A stretch of DNA of 54,907 bases from Bacteroidia bacterium. Lineage in GTDB: Bacteria; Bacteroidota; Bacteroidia; Cytophagales; Cyclobacteriaceae. The notes below the pieces were generated by a model. It was not told the origin of the DNA and searched no databases. It saw nothing but the letters and a program-made list of their open reading frames with translations. Each line of letters begins with the position of its first letter. Position 1 is the first letter of the stretch. Position numbers and translations under genes: made by a program. The DNA lies in NCBI GenBank assembly GCA_030426345.1, contig JAUHYU010000024.1, positions 1 through 54,907 of the forward strand, written 5' to 3'. Shown here piece after piece: positions 27,883-36,429 of this stretch.

Positions 27883-29553
27883 TTAATTTAACTCTAAAAG
27901 GTATGCATTGGCGAGGGCTTCATTTCGTGTCGAGGGATTTAGAAACTGGCCTGTCACCATCGAAACATGGAAATGCGGTCTGCTGATTGATTTTTTCCAA
28001 TGGATGCCATTTTCTTCCAATATTTTTTTGTTGTCCTCATACACGAAAAGCCATATTTTTTCATCGTTGGCGATCTTTTCTTTTAGTTCACCTAAGGTGA
28101 GGGATGGGGTTATTCTTTGCGAATAAAAGTCCAATGACCGGCTGTATCCATCATTTAGAATATACGTATGCTCGAATCCGATTCCTTGTTCTTTAGCCAA
28201 TTGCACCAACTGCCCGCCACTTTGATATTGGAACAATTTGGGGTAGAAATTCGTGTTGAGTACAAAATTCAGCAATGCCGCTGCCAAGGCAGATCCAATA
28301 ATGATCTTATGGATATTTGACTGTTTTTTGAATACCTGAAAGAGCAGAACCCCCAAGAGTGCAGCATCGATGATTCCCAGCCAAATATTGTCGATAGGAA
28401 ACACCCAAAAGCTCAATATGGATAATAGAATCATCAGCAGCACAATCACCACCATCTGCATGATTCGAATTACACGCAATGCTTTTTTATCTTTGGTATC
28501 GTATAATTTATACAAATAACCGGCAGTGATGATTGCGAAAAGTGGAAATAGAATATTGATATAATGTGGCAGTTTAAACTGCGAGAAATTAATGATATGG
28601 AAAATGACCAGGATTCCCCCAAGGGTTAGGAATTCGTACCCCGGCTTTTTAATAAATTTTATTTTATAAAAATCCTTTATACCTCTGCCGATGGCTGCGA
28701 TGGCAATAAAGCACCATGGCAAAAATGCCCAAAGAAAAGTATGGTAAAAGAAGAAATAGTCTGGGTTGTCAACCATACCTCCTTGTCCCGTAAGCCGTGC
28801 GAAACTTTGATCCCAAAATATAAATCTAACACCTGATATGCCTGTTTGTCCATTGATTACCTTTTCAGGATGCAGATCAAATTGCTGGTAATAGGCATAA
28901 ACCATTGGGCTGCTCACCAACAGGAATACGCCCAACCCGACAAGCACTTTCCAGTTCCAGAATATTTGCCACTTTCGCTCATAAAGCAAAAAACAGAAAA
29001 CGGATATTCCAACTATAAAAACTGCGATTTGTCCCTTGGTGGAAAATGCAAGCGCTACCCCGGTAGCACCCAATATCATGTGTTTTAATTGCTCTCCTTT
29101 GATAAAAGCAATCAATCCCCATAAACCAAAAATAGTCGCGCCCAAGAGCACTGCATCAGTGCGTACATCATGATTGGCAAGGATAAAAGCCTGTGCAGTA
29201 ACCAGCACGAGGGCGGCAAGACGGCCAACTTGTTCATTGTACAATAACTTGCCAAGCTTGAAGGTAGACCAAGCACCTAATATTGAAAACAAAATGGCAG
29301 GCAAACGATACGACCATTCATGCACGCCAAAAATCTTGAAAGAAAATGCTGCTAGCCAAAAGTGGAGGTGAGGCTTGTCGAGATAATCGAAATTCTGTTT
29401 GTAGATATTCAGATAGTCATCATGCTGGTACATCCTCAGTGCCATGCCGCCAAATTGGGCAGAGTCGTTTTCCATAAGCGGAAGAAAAAGCCCAGCTATG
29501 TATGCCAATGCAACCAAGGCAAAAAGCCAGTAATACGTCTTTTTTTCAATCAT
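27883..29553 (-). CDS. ArnT-like GT39 glycosyltransferase
   Basis: A 556-residue protein with about 12 membrane segments and the GT-C fold. The first periplasmic loop carries the acidic motif LMENDSAQFGGMALRM and then DKPHLHFWLAAF, as in ArnT/PMT enzymes that transfer sugars from polyprenyl phosphate to periplasmic acceptors. A soluble C-terminal domain of about 120 residues follows the last helices. The gene is 14 bases from the GT2 start and belongs to the same transcription unit. The acceptor is not determined by sequence. Confidence 0.9.
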   Translation of the reverse strand: MIEKKTYYWLFALVALAYIAGLFLPLMENDSAQFGGMALRMYQHDDYLNIYKQNFDYLDKPHLHFWLAAFSFKIFGVHEWSYRLPAILFSILGAWSTFKLGKLLYNEQVGRLAALVLVTAQAFILANHDVRTDAVLLGATIFGLWGLIAFIKGEQLKHMILGATGVALAFSTKGQIAVFIVGISVFCFLLYERKWQIFWNWKVLVGLGVFLLVSSPMVYAYYQQFDLHPEKVINGQTGISGVRFIFWDQSFARLTGQGGMVDNPDYFFFYHTFLWAFLPWCFIAIAAIGRGIKDFYKIKFIKKPGYEFLTLGGILVIFHIINFSQFKLPHYINILFPLFAIITAGYLYKLYDTKDKKALRVIRIMQMVVIVLLMILLSILSFWVFPIDNIWLGIIDAALLGVLLFQVFKKQSNIHKIIIGSALAAALLNFVLNTNFYPKLFQYQSGGQLVQLAKEQGIGFEHTYILNDGYSRSLDFYSQRITPSLTLGELKEKIANDEKIWLFVYEDNKKILEENGIHWKKSISRPHFHVSMVTGQFLNPSTRNEALANAYLLELN

Positions 29554-29676
29554 TGATTATCGTGAATTTTGCCGGAAAAATGGAAGGTCTCAGCACGTGC
29601 TGCAAAGTAAACCAATTTGAATGAATTATGAAAAGTGTTTGAACAGCTGAAATTCAGAATTTTAAAAGGCTGTATT

Positions 29677-30897
29677 TTATTTTCCATCGGTCAAATATCC
29701 GGTCAGTCTGCCTTTGATCCAATCCGGGGAAATGCCTGTGATGCATGGTCTGGTGATGCAGGAAGTCTTTCTATGGTTGAAGGCACTCACGCATGGAGAG
29801 CATGGCAATCTGAGATAAAATGGTTCTGCATTGCCGCCTATAGGTAAATACAGATCGGGGGTCTCTGGCCCGAAGATCACAAATACCTTCAGGTCGGTCA
29901 CTGCCGCGAAGTGGGCCGGCCCCGAGTCGTTGGTCAACATCAATGTGCTGATGCTGTACAGCGGCACGAGTTCCTCAAACTGAAATACCCCGGCAGAATT
30001 GACAAACCGCTCGTCATCTACCATACCAACTACATTTTGCACATATTCTCTTTCGGCTGGCGCACCAGTTCCTATCAGTAGCACATCATCAAACTTTCCC
30101 AATAAGTGTTTGGCTACTGACGCAAAGTTCTCAGGCATCCATCTGCGCTGAGGTAGCAAATCAGATGCATTTACATTAAGCAAAACCAGCTTTTCTCCAT
30201 TCCATTTGGGAAAGAGGTTCGATATTTTTTGTTTCACTTTGGTGACATCCGCTTCATTGATTTCTGCCTTTTCCAATATCAATTCTTCTGGTTTCACGGC
30301 AGTGGTAGCGTAAGGATTGTCGTGTTTGCCCAGTGTGGTATTGACGAGCGACATGAAATTTACCGAAACATGCACGTGCGAATTGTATCGAACGGGGAAG
30401 TTGATCAGGTTGCCTCGGTAAAGCCCTTCGTCGTGGTGAGAGGCATAACCGATCCTTGCCCTTGCTCCACTAACAGCACAGAGCAAAGCAGTAAATCTGG
30501 AAAATAGTTCTAAGTCGATCACGGTGTTGATCTTCTTTTTGCGGCACCATACCATAAATCTGACCACGTCTAAGGCCAATACAAACAAATTGTCTGACCG
30601 CATTTTAAAAGTGTTCTCTTCTGGGACGGTCTGCAGGATTTCAAGGCTTTTGTAGTTGCTTTCAAAAATGGCAAAAAACAATTCTGTGTTGCCTTCTTTT
30701 TGCAACTTGCGCATGGCAGGATCTACAATGATGGCACTGCCCATTTCCGATAATTCGATAAATAATGCTCTGGAAAGATCGGGGTTTTTCTTTTTGATAA
30801 ACCGGATTTTGGTGGATACCCAGATCACGATACTCATCAGAAAACAGAGCGGCACGCCAATCCTCCTGTCAATCTTACGCATAGCATCTACATTCAT
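29677..30897 (-). CDS. GT9 glycosyltransferase (heptosyltransferase-like)
   Basis: A 406-residue GT-B enzyme of the LPS heptosyltransferase family. The N-terminal domain includes the acceptor side and FIELSEMGSAI. The C-terminal domain has the nucleotide-sugar-binding signature NDSGPAHFAAV and IFGPETPDLYLP. The last 35 residues contain four cysteines (PCSPCVSAFNHRKTSC and CI), a feature of a Bacteroidota subgroup of this family. The start is set at ATG 30897 (MNVDAMRKIDRR); an upstream ATG at 30951 would add 18 unlikely residues. It probably adds a core sugar to LPS. Confidence 0.87.
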   Translation of the reverse strand: MNVDAMRKIDRRIGVPLCFLMSIVIWVSTKIRFIKKKNPDLSRALFIELSEMGSAIIVDPAMRKLQKEGNTELFFAIFESNYKSLEILQTVPEENTFKMRSDNLFVLALDVVRFMVWCRKKKINTVIDLELFSRFTALLCAVSGARARIGYASHHDEGLYRGNLINFPVRYNSHVHVSVNFMSLVNTTLGKHDNPYATTAVKPEELILEKAEINEADVTKVKQKISNLFPKWNGEKLVLLNVNASDLLPQRRWMPENFASVAKHLLGKFDDVLLIGTGAPAEREYVQNVVGMVDDERFVNSAGVFQFEELVPLYSISTLMLTNDSGPAHFAAVTDLKVFVIFGPETPDLYLPIGGNAEPFYLRLPCSPCVSAFNHRKTSCITRPCITGISPDWIKGRLTGYLTDGK

Positions 30898-31275
30898 ATC
30901 AAAAAGTGTTTTGTGTTGAGATGGCCGCAAAAATACAATAATCTGCTGCAAGTAGGAAGATGGAAATTACAAACCTTGAAGGTTTGTGCGAGGATGGGCT
31001 TATTGAGACTTTGAAGCATTGTCTGTTAAATTCTAAAGGACTATGCTTGTTGAAAATGAGAAAAAAGCCTCTAAAATCCATGATTGGGATGTCATGGGTT
31101 TTAGAGGCTTTTTAGAGATAGATACCGAAAGCTTTGGTTATTGGCATAAAAGGAATAAATTGAGGAATTATCTTTATCTAAAGACCATTAGAAAGCTCAT
31201 GAAAAAAAATAATCGAACAATAGATTCTACGCATCTGAAATAATTCTACTTTTAAATATTCAAATTTATGCAGCT
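30898..31275. other. Intergenic region with a long inverted repeat
   Basis: This 378-base region lies between the divergent GT9 and amidohydrolase genes. Its main content is the inverted pair at 31061-31114. Short frames crossing it are not credible genes. Confidence 0.6.
31061..31114. repeat. Inverted pair of the dispersed motif (terminator-like hairpin)
   Basis: The left arm (31061-31083) reads AAAAAAGCCTCT then AAAATCCATGA; the right arm (31092-31114) reads TCATGGGTTTT then AGAGGCTTTTTA. The arms pair over 22 positions with one T-G wobble around the 8-base loop TTGGGATG, and a T-run follows. This is a strong bidirectional terminator shape made from two opposed motif copies. It lies upstream of both flanking genes, so it does not terminate either neighbour in the obvious way. 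Confidence 0.85.
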
Positions 31276-33966
31276 ATGTGTAAAGGTTTATATTCCTTGC
31301 TTTTTATGCTTTTGCTTGTCGAGCAATCTGCTATTTCCCAATCTTCTTTATATTACAATGGAAATATCTTCACCTCTGATCCTCACCATCCATTTATAGG
31401 ATATTTCATTGTAGAAAACGGTAGAATTTCTGAAATGGGGGATACTTTATCGGCCCAACGCATATCACAATTCACAAACAAAGTTGATTTTCAGGGCAAG
31501 ACAGTAATTCCAGGCATTGTCGATAGCCATATTCACTTTATAGATGGATCTTTGGGTTTATTGCAAATAAGTTTGAGTGATGTCATGAATTCTGATGAAT
31601 TATCGGGCAAAATAAAATCGACATGCACACAGTTGCTTGATGGTTTTTACGTAGCAAGAGACTTGGGTTTTTCAGCACTTTCCGGAATCAATTCTCCTCG
31701 TAATTTTCTGGATTCACTAATACCTGATTCACCTGTAATTATTTTTTTAAAAAGTGGCCATGCAGCAGTGGCTAATTCAGCTGGATTGCGAAAACTTGGA
31801 TTTACAAAACATACGAAAATTCCGGATGGCATAATTGGGACAGCTAAAGAAGGAAATCTAAATGGCTGGTTACTTGAAGCGGCTGCCATGGATGCCTTGA
31901 AAAGAGTTGGTTCCAATTATTCTGGGCAAACCATTAAAAAGGCCATTCAAAAAGGACAAGAACTGGCTTTGTCCTATGGAATCACCACACTTGGTGACAA
32001 TACATTCTCGCCTTATAACATGAAAATATACCAGACTCTGCAGCGGGAGGGTGACCTTAATCTGCGGATTTGGACAAGAAGTTATGGCCGCATTGCCCAA
32101 ACCACAGGCTTAATGAAACCAATGGGGGTAAAAAAACTTGGATTTATTGGTCCAGAGAATAATTTTGAACAGGTTCATTACCACCTCATTAAACTGTTTG
32201 AAGACATGTCACTTTCCATCCCTCCCGGAATGACGGGCGATATTGAACCTGGTGGTACGGTTTATCTGGATAAAAATGAAATAAAAAAATATCTGCTGCT
32301 ACATCCAGATGATAAATTTGCTTTTCACGTTCAGGGCGAAAATGGGCTTCAAAATATTATTGATGCCCTTGAGGAACTTGGACCTAGAAACAACAATCGG
32401 CGACATGTGATTGACCATGCCGGATACTGTACAGAAAAGCAAATAGAAGAGTTGGCGAATATGAGAGAAGCCGTAACAATTTTGTCTTCGCAAAGCTTTG
32501 ATTATCCAACCTTGCTTAGAGAATACAGTAATTCGAATAGTAAGCTCAGGAAGAATGAACTTCTGGATGTCCGCTTAAAATATCATTTGATTCAAGGTGC
32601 ATTGTCTAGTGATTTTCCTTATGGCATGGATACTAGTTTCGTTAAGTACAAATTTATTGATGGATTGAATCCTTTCCCCAATATGGCTATTAACGTTTCC
32701 GGTCAAATGCCAGATGGCAGCCCTCTTGAAGATTTTGAGAATAAAACACTTACCGTTCAAGAAGCTGTTCAATCATATACTTCAAATGGAGCATATGTTT
32801 TAGGCGAAGATAATTTTTTGGGACGGATTGTACCGGGTTATGGTGCAGATTTCGCTGTTCTAGACCGCAACATCTTTATCAATGGTCCAATGGATTTGTA
32901 TAATTGTAAGGTGGAACAAACTTATTTGGGTGGCAAAAAGGTTTATGAACTAAATACGGAAACATCACCGAATGATATTTTTCCTAATGAGAAAATAAGC
33001 CCATATGATTATACCCTCAGTCCAGTATTTGGATTTGACCCGACTACAGGATTTGTATTAGGAGCAGCTGGTTTTATTTACCCATTAAAAACACCGGCAA
33101 GCTATGGCGATATTCAGGTTATGGCCACAACATCTGGCAAAGTTCAGGTTCAGTCAACCTATAAGGCGTATGGGATATTTAAAAATACCGATTTAAAAAT
33201 GCCGATCACATTTAGCACTTTTCCTGAATACTATTTCGGTGAAAGCGACACAACCTCAGGAGAAAATTACAACCAGCTATTTTCGAATCGGTATTTTGTG
33301 AAGCCGGAATTTATCTACAGTCTACCCTACCATTTTAAAGCTACATTTTTTGGTGATTTCCGTGCCAGAAAAGAAACTTCCGTTCAGGATAAAAATGGTG
33401 ACCAATTGAATCAAAGGTTTTTTCCGGATGAACAGAACCTCGGATTGGGAATGAGTTTAATGTTTGATACGCGTGACAATCCGGGCTCTACAAAACTAGG
33501 TTTCTATGGGTCTGTTTATTACGAGCATATTTTAGACCTCCAATCGTCAATAAATGGCAATACAGGACTTTTGGGGGTCGATTTGAGGTATTTTCATTAC
33601 ATATACACCTCTAAGTTTGTTCTCGCGACGCGATTGTCAGCTGGAAGCAGTTTTGGAAATTCGTCTTATTTATTCCGCTATTCCTTGGGCGGTGCCGAAA
33701 GATTACGTGGATATTACACAAACCGGTTTAGAGGAAATCAATTCTACTCAGCTCAGGCTGAATTCAGATTTCCTGTTTACCATCGGTTTTCAGGTGTCTG
33801 TTTTATTGACGAAGGTGATATTAGTGATGGAAAGCTGGATAAATTACTTACATCTTATGGTGGGGGAATTAGATTTGCGATAAACGACAATGTTGCTTTA
33901 CGTTTTGATTATGGCGTTGGCAAAGACCAAAATGGGGTTTTCTTCACTTTTGGTGAAGCTTTTTAA
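31276..33966 (+). CDS. Exported family-3 amidohydrolase fused to an Omp85-type outer-membrane barrel
   Basis: A single 896-residue frame. Residues 1-21 are a Sec signal. Residues about 24-562 are an Amidohydrolase_3 (YtcJ-like) domain: metal-site HxH at His85/His87 (VDSHIHF), His351 (FHVQGE), His381 (VIDHAGY), Asp446 (SSDFPYG), and the typical C-terminal sheet GRIVPGYGADFAVLDRNIF. Residues about 575-896 form a beta-barrel with alternating amphipathic strands, the Omp85 L6 signature LRGY at 810-813 (GGAERLRGYYTNRF), repeated YxxQAEFRFP-type strands and a terminal Phe896, as in BamA/TamA/D15 proteins. No POTRA domain is evident. The logic resembles type Vd autotransporters (patatin plus barrel), giving a surface- or periplasm-facing hydrolase anchored in the outer membrane. 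Substrate unknown. Confidence 0.85.
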   Translation: MCKGLYSLLFMLLLVEQSAISQSSLYYNGNIFTSDPHHPFIGYFIVENGRISEMGDTLSAQRISQFTNKVDFQGKTVIPGIVDSHIHFIDGSLGLLQISLSDVMNSDELSGKIKSTCTQLLDGFYVARDLGFSALSGINSPRNFLDSLIPDSPVIIFLKSGHAAVANSAGLRKLGFTKHTKIPDGIIGTAKEGNLNGWLLEAAAMDALKRVGSNYSGQTIKKAIQKGQELALSYGITTLGDNTFSPYNMKIYQTLQREGDLNLRIWTRSYGRIAQTTGLMKPMGVKKLGFIGPENNFEQVHYHLIKLFEDMSLSIPPGMTGDIEPGGTVYLDKNEIKKYLLLHPDDKFAFHVQGENGLQNIIDALEELGPRNNNRRHVIDHAGYCTEKQIEELANMREAVTILSSQSFDYPTLLREYSNSNSKLRKNELLDVRLKYHLIQGALSSDFPYGMDTSFVKYKFIDGLNPFPNMAINVSGQMPDGSPLEDFENKTLTVQEAVQSYTSNGAYVLGEDNFLGRIVPGYGADFAVLDRNIFINGPMDLYNCKVEQTYLGGKKVYELNTETSPNDIFPNEKISPYDYTLSPVFGFDPTTGFVLGAAGFIYPLKTPASYGDIQVMATTSGKVQVQSTYKAYGIFKNTDLKMPITFSTFPEYYFGESDTTSGENYNQLFSNRYFVKPEFIYSLPYHFKATFFGDFRARKETSVQDKNGDQLNQRFFPDEQNLGLGMSLMFDTRDNPGSTKLGFYGSVYYEHILDLQSSINGNTGLLGVDLRYFHYIYTSKFVLATRLSAGSSFGNSSYLFRYSLGGAERLRGYYTNRFRGNQFYSAQAEFRFPVYHRFSGVCFIDEGDISDGKLDKLLTSYGGGIRFAINDNVALRFDYGVGKDQNGVFFTFGEAF

Positions 33967-33980
33967 TAAAATTTAACAGG

Positions 33981-34040
33981 ATGAAAATTAAGAAAATATT
34001 TTTAACTATAATTTTATTATTACTGTCTATTATATGTTAA
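33981..34040 (+). pseudogene. Orphan signal-peptide leader, probably frameshifted off the SRPBCC gene
   Basis: ATG 33981 opens 19 codons reading MKIKKIFLTIILLLLSIIC and then TAA. The next frame downstream reads LLYVKAEKM directly into the SRPBCC start at 34051. Joining the two by a single-base shift near 34026 would give a normal signal peptide with a VKA cleavage site. This suggests a one-base indel (or sequencing error) in an AT-rich stretch. Confidence 0.5.
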
Positions 34041-34050
34041 AGCTGAAAAA

Positions 34051-34494
34051 ATGAAAATAGAAGCAGACTCATCAGCAAAATGTTATGCCACTTCGGAAAT
34101 AACAGTAAATTCGACGAAACATCAAGTTTTTGAAATATTATCAAATATTAATGACTGGCCCGAATGGCAAAGCAGTGTTACGAAGGCCGAAATAAATGGC
34201 AGACCGGAAGTTGGAAAAATTTTTACGTGGAAAGGTGGTGGTTTAAATATTAAATCGCAGTTACATACTGCAAATTCAGATTGGGAGATTGGCTGGACAG
34301 GAAATATCTGGTGGATTAAAGCTGTTCACAATTGGTATCTAACGGAAGAAACCGGGCAAACAAAAGTAGTTGTAAAGGAATCGCTGAAAGGATTTGGGTC
34401 ATCAATGATGCGTAATTCGTTACTAGAGGGGATGCGAAAAAATCTTGAAGAATTAAAGGTTCAGGCAGAAAAAAACCAAGAAAGTGTATTTTAA
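34051..34494 (+). CDS. SRPBCC-family (START/polyketide-cyclase-like) protein
   Basis: A 147-residue protein with the SRPBCC fold. The N-terminal strand/helix pattern is KHQVFEILSNINDWPEWQSSV, a central strand set includes FTWKGGGLNIKSQL, and a long C-terminal helix is GMRKNLEELKVQAEKN. Such proteins bind hydrophobic ligands in an internal cavity. As read, it lacks a signal, but the preceding 19-codon leader suggests the ancestral protein was exported. It follows the amidohydrolase-barrel gene by 84 bases and may be its operon partner. Ligand unknown. Confidence 0.75.
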   Translation: MKIEADSSAKCYATSEITVNSTKHQVFEILSNINDWPEWQSSVTKAEINGRPEVGKIFTWKGGGLNIKSQLHTANSDWEIGWTGNIWWIKAVHNWYLTEETGQTKVVVKESLKGFGSSMMRNSLLEGMRKNLEELKVQAEKNQESVF

Positions 34495-34714
34495 TATATT
34501 ACCTACCATTCTTCTAATAAAAAAATAGTCAATCAAATTGATATTACACTATTCATTTTGCTGAACTCACTATAGTATTTATAGCTTCACTTTTTATTAT
34601 TTGTAATTTTGGTTAAAAAGACACCTGTGAAGCGACAGGGCTATTTTATCATGTCTTTTGTAGCGATCTAAGTTTATAGCCGTTACTTTGCGCATCCAAT
34701 TTTGACCATTGATA

Positions 34715-35731
34715 ATGAAAGAAAATACTCCGCTCGTTACCGTGATCATGGCTGTGAAAGATACGGAACCGTATCTGCCCGATTGTCTGGATTCGATTAT
34801 TGGCCAGACTTATCAGCATTGGGAACTTATCGCTGTCAATGACCATTCTTCAGACCGGAGCCCGGAGATATTACAGGCTTATGCTGATAAAGATCCTCGC
34901 ATTAGGGTTTTCCACAGTGAGCGACAGTTGTTGATTCCGGCTTTGCAGGAGGCATACAAACATACCAAAGGAACGTTGATCAACCGCATGGATTCTGACG
35001 ATAAAATGCCTGAGGACAAGCTGGAGTTTTTGGTGTCACAATGGAATCTTCATGGAAAAGGGACGGTTATTGCCGGGGGGACGGAGCACTTTGTGGATGA
35101 AGGGGAAGTGGGTGGAGGTTTCCGGCGATATGAAAAGTGGCTGAACAATGTTGCCAAAAATAGCAGACATTATGAAGAGATTTATAAAGAGTGTGTGATC
35201 CCGTCGCACAGCTGGATGATCCATCATGAGGATTTTGAACGCGCAGGCGCTTTTGATCCCGAAGTGTATCCGGAAGATTACGATTTGTGTTTTAGGTTTT
35301 ACAGTCTGGGATTGCATGTTGTTGGTGTGGACAAAGTGCTGCACTACTGGCGGGATCGCAGCAACCGTATTTCGCGCACTTGGGATTGCTACAAAGACAA
35401 TCGCTATTTTGACCTGAAGCTAAAATATTTTTATAAACTGGATAGGGATCCCAGCCGACCACTGGTGCTTTGGGGAGCTGGTAAAAATGGCAAGGATATG
35501 GCAAAACTCTTGCTCCAAAAAGAGGAAAATTTCCATTGGGTGTGCGACAGTCAACGAAAGATCGGTAAGCATGTGTATGATATTCTCATGGAAAGTTTTG
35601 AGGTTATCTCAAGCCTGGAAAAGCCACAGATCATGGTGGTGGTAGCATCAGATGACGATCAGGCAGAGATTAGAAAATACCTGAAAGCATTTGGCAAACA
35701 ACCTGTCGGGGACTACTGGTTCTTTTTATGA
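34715..35731 (+). CDS. GT2 family glycosyltransferase
   Basis: A 338-residue soluble GT-A enzyme. Residues 1-230 hold VTVIMAVKDTEPYLPDCLDSI, the VNDHSSDRS nucleotide-binding loop, the NRMDSDDKMP metal-binding motif and the acceptor-side YPEDYDLCFRF. The remaining 110 residues form a small Rossmann-like domain (RPLVLWGAGKNGKDMAKLL...), a tail seen in some Bacteroidota GT2 enzymes. The start is the ATG at 34715, since the upstream TTG adds only two residues. It is not clearly part of an operon. A dispersed-motif copy starts immediately after the stop codon. Confidence 0.9.
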   Translation: MKENTPLVTVIMAVKDTEPYLPDCLDSIIGQTYQHWELIAVNDHSSDRSPEILQAYADKDPRIRVFHSERQLLIPALQEAYKHTKGTLINRMDSDDKMPEDKLEFLVSQWNLHGKGTVIAGGTEHFVDEGEVGGGFRRYEKWLNNVAKNSRHYEEIYKECVIPSHSWMIHHEDFERAGAFDPEVYPEDYDLCFRFYSLGLHVVGVDKVLHYWRDRSNRISRTWDCYKDNRYFDLKLKYFYKLDRDPSRPLVLWGAGKNGKDMAKLLLQKEENFHWVCDSQRKIGKHVYDILMESFEVISSLEKPQIMVVVASDDDQAEIRKYLKAFGKQPVGDYWFFL

Positions 35732-35757
35732 ACCATGGATTTTAGAGGCTTTTTTAC
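35732..35757 (+). repeat. Dispersed motif directly after the GT2 stop codon
   Basis: ACCATGGATTTT then AGAGGCTTTTTTACC, among the closest matches to the consensus (core 35734-35743). Confidence 0.85.
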
Positions 35758-35767
35758 CATGATTGAG

Positions 35768-35917
35768 TGTCCCCCGCTGGCGGGGGTGCAGGGGGTGGAA
35801 TCGTAGTTCTGTTTTATTGGCAGAATGAAAATGCAGGTCAATATTGGTCGTATCAAAGCCTGAGTCAAAATATTTAGAATATAAAAAATCCACCCCCAAC
35901 CCTCGCCAGCTGGGGAC
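35768..35917. mobile_element. MITE/REP-like inverted-repeat element, 150 bp
   Basis: The outer arms at 35768-35799 and 35889-35917 are imperfect inverted repeats (about 30 bp, starting TGTCCCC and ending GGGGGTGGA). The left arm contains its own hairpin CCCCCGC-TG-GCGGGGG (35771-35786). The central 90 bases are AT-rich and non-coding. The GC-rich arms contrast with the surroundings. Similar GC-rich inverted repeats are scattered in several Bacteroidota genomes; no transposase is present. Confidence 0.65.
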
Positions 35918-36000
35918 AGAGAAGTATTTAGCTTTTCATTTCCATTAAAATCGAAGTAGAGATTTTTTCTTTAAATTGGAAAGAACTAGAAAGAAAGATC

Positions 36001-36309
36001 ATGGGACAAAAGGGCGATAAAATGACCGGAAGTGCCGCAGAAACGGCTGAGCGGTTATTGGCAAAAATCAATGAATTTGAAACAGTGACCTCCAAAAGGA
36101 TGTTTGGGGGATTTGGGATATTCCACGAAGGAAAAATGTTTGGGATGGTAGATTCCAAAGGAGTGGCCTATCTGAAAGTAAGGGATGCCGCAGCGGGTCA
36201 AAAGCTTGAAGCCTCAAGGGCCATTAGGCACTCCAAAATGCCCTATTTTTCCATGCCCGAAAGCGTTTGGAACGACCGAGTAAGCGAATCCATCATCAGC
36301 TCTAAATAG
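36001..36309 (+). CDS. TfoX N-terminal domain protein
   Basis: A 102-residue protein made entirely of a TfoX_N (Sxy-like) domain, with the signature TSKRMFGGFGIFHEGKMFGMV (about 31-51) and the closing MPYFSMPESVWND. In Gammaproteobacteria Sxy/TfoX controls competence genes with CRP; in Bacteroidota single-domain homologues are common and their role is untested. There is no C-terminal TfoX_C domain. It lies just beyond the MITE-like element. Confidence 0.85.
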   Translation: MGQKGDKMTGSAAETAERLLAKINEFETVTSKRMFGGFGIFHEGKMFGMVDSKGVAYLKVRDAAAGQKLEASRAIRHSKMPYFSMPESVWNDRVSESIISSK

Positions 36310-36429
36310 GAGGAGCGAAAGAAATGGGGATATTGCCAATAATGGTTATTTTAACTCTGAATTAAATACGCCATATATTGGATAAAAGGCATTAGTGGGT
36401 GCACACAATTTTTGAACAATATTTGACCA

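Noticed and set aside
31043-31243. 66-codon plus-strand frame over the inverted repeat
   Set aside because: Its coding content is mostly the two arms of the hairpin read through; no family resemblance or plausible start context.
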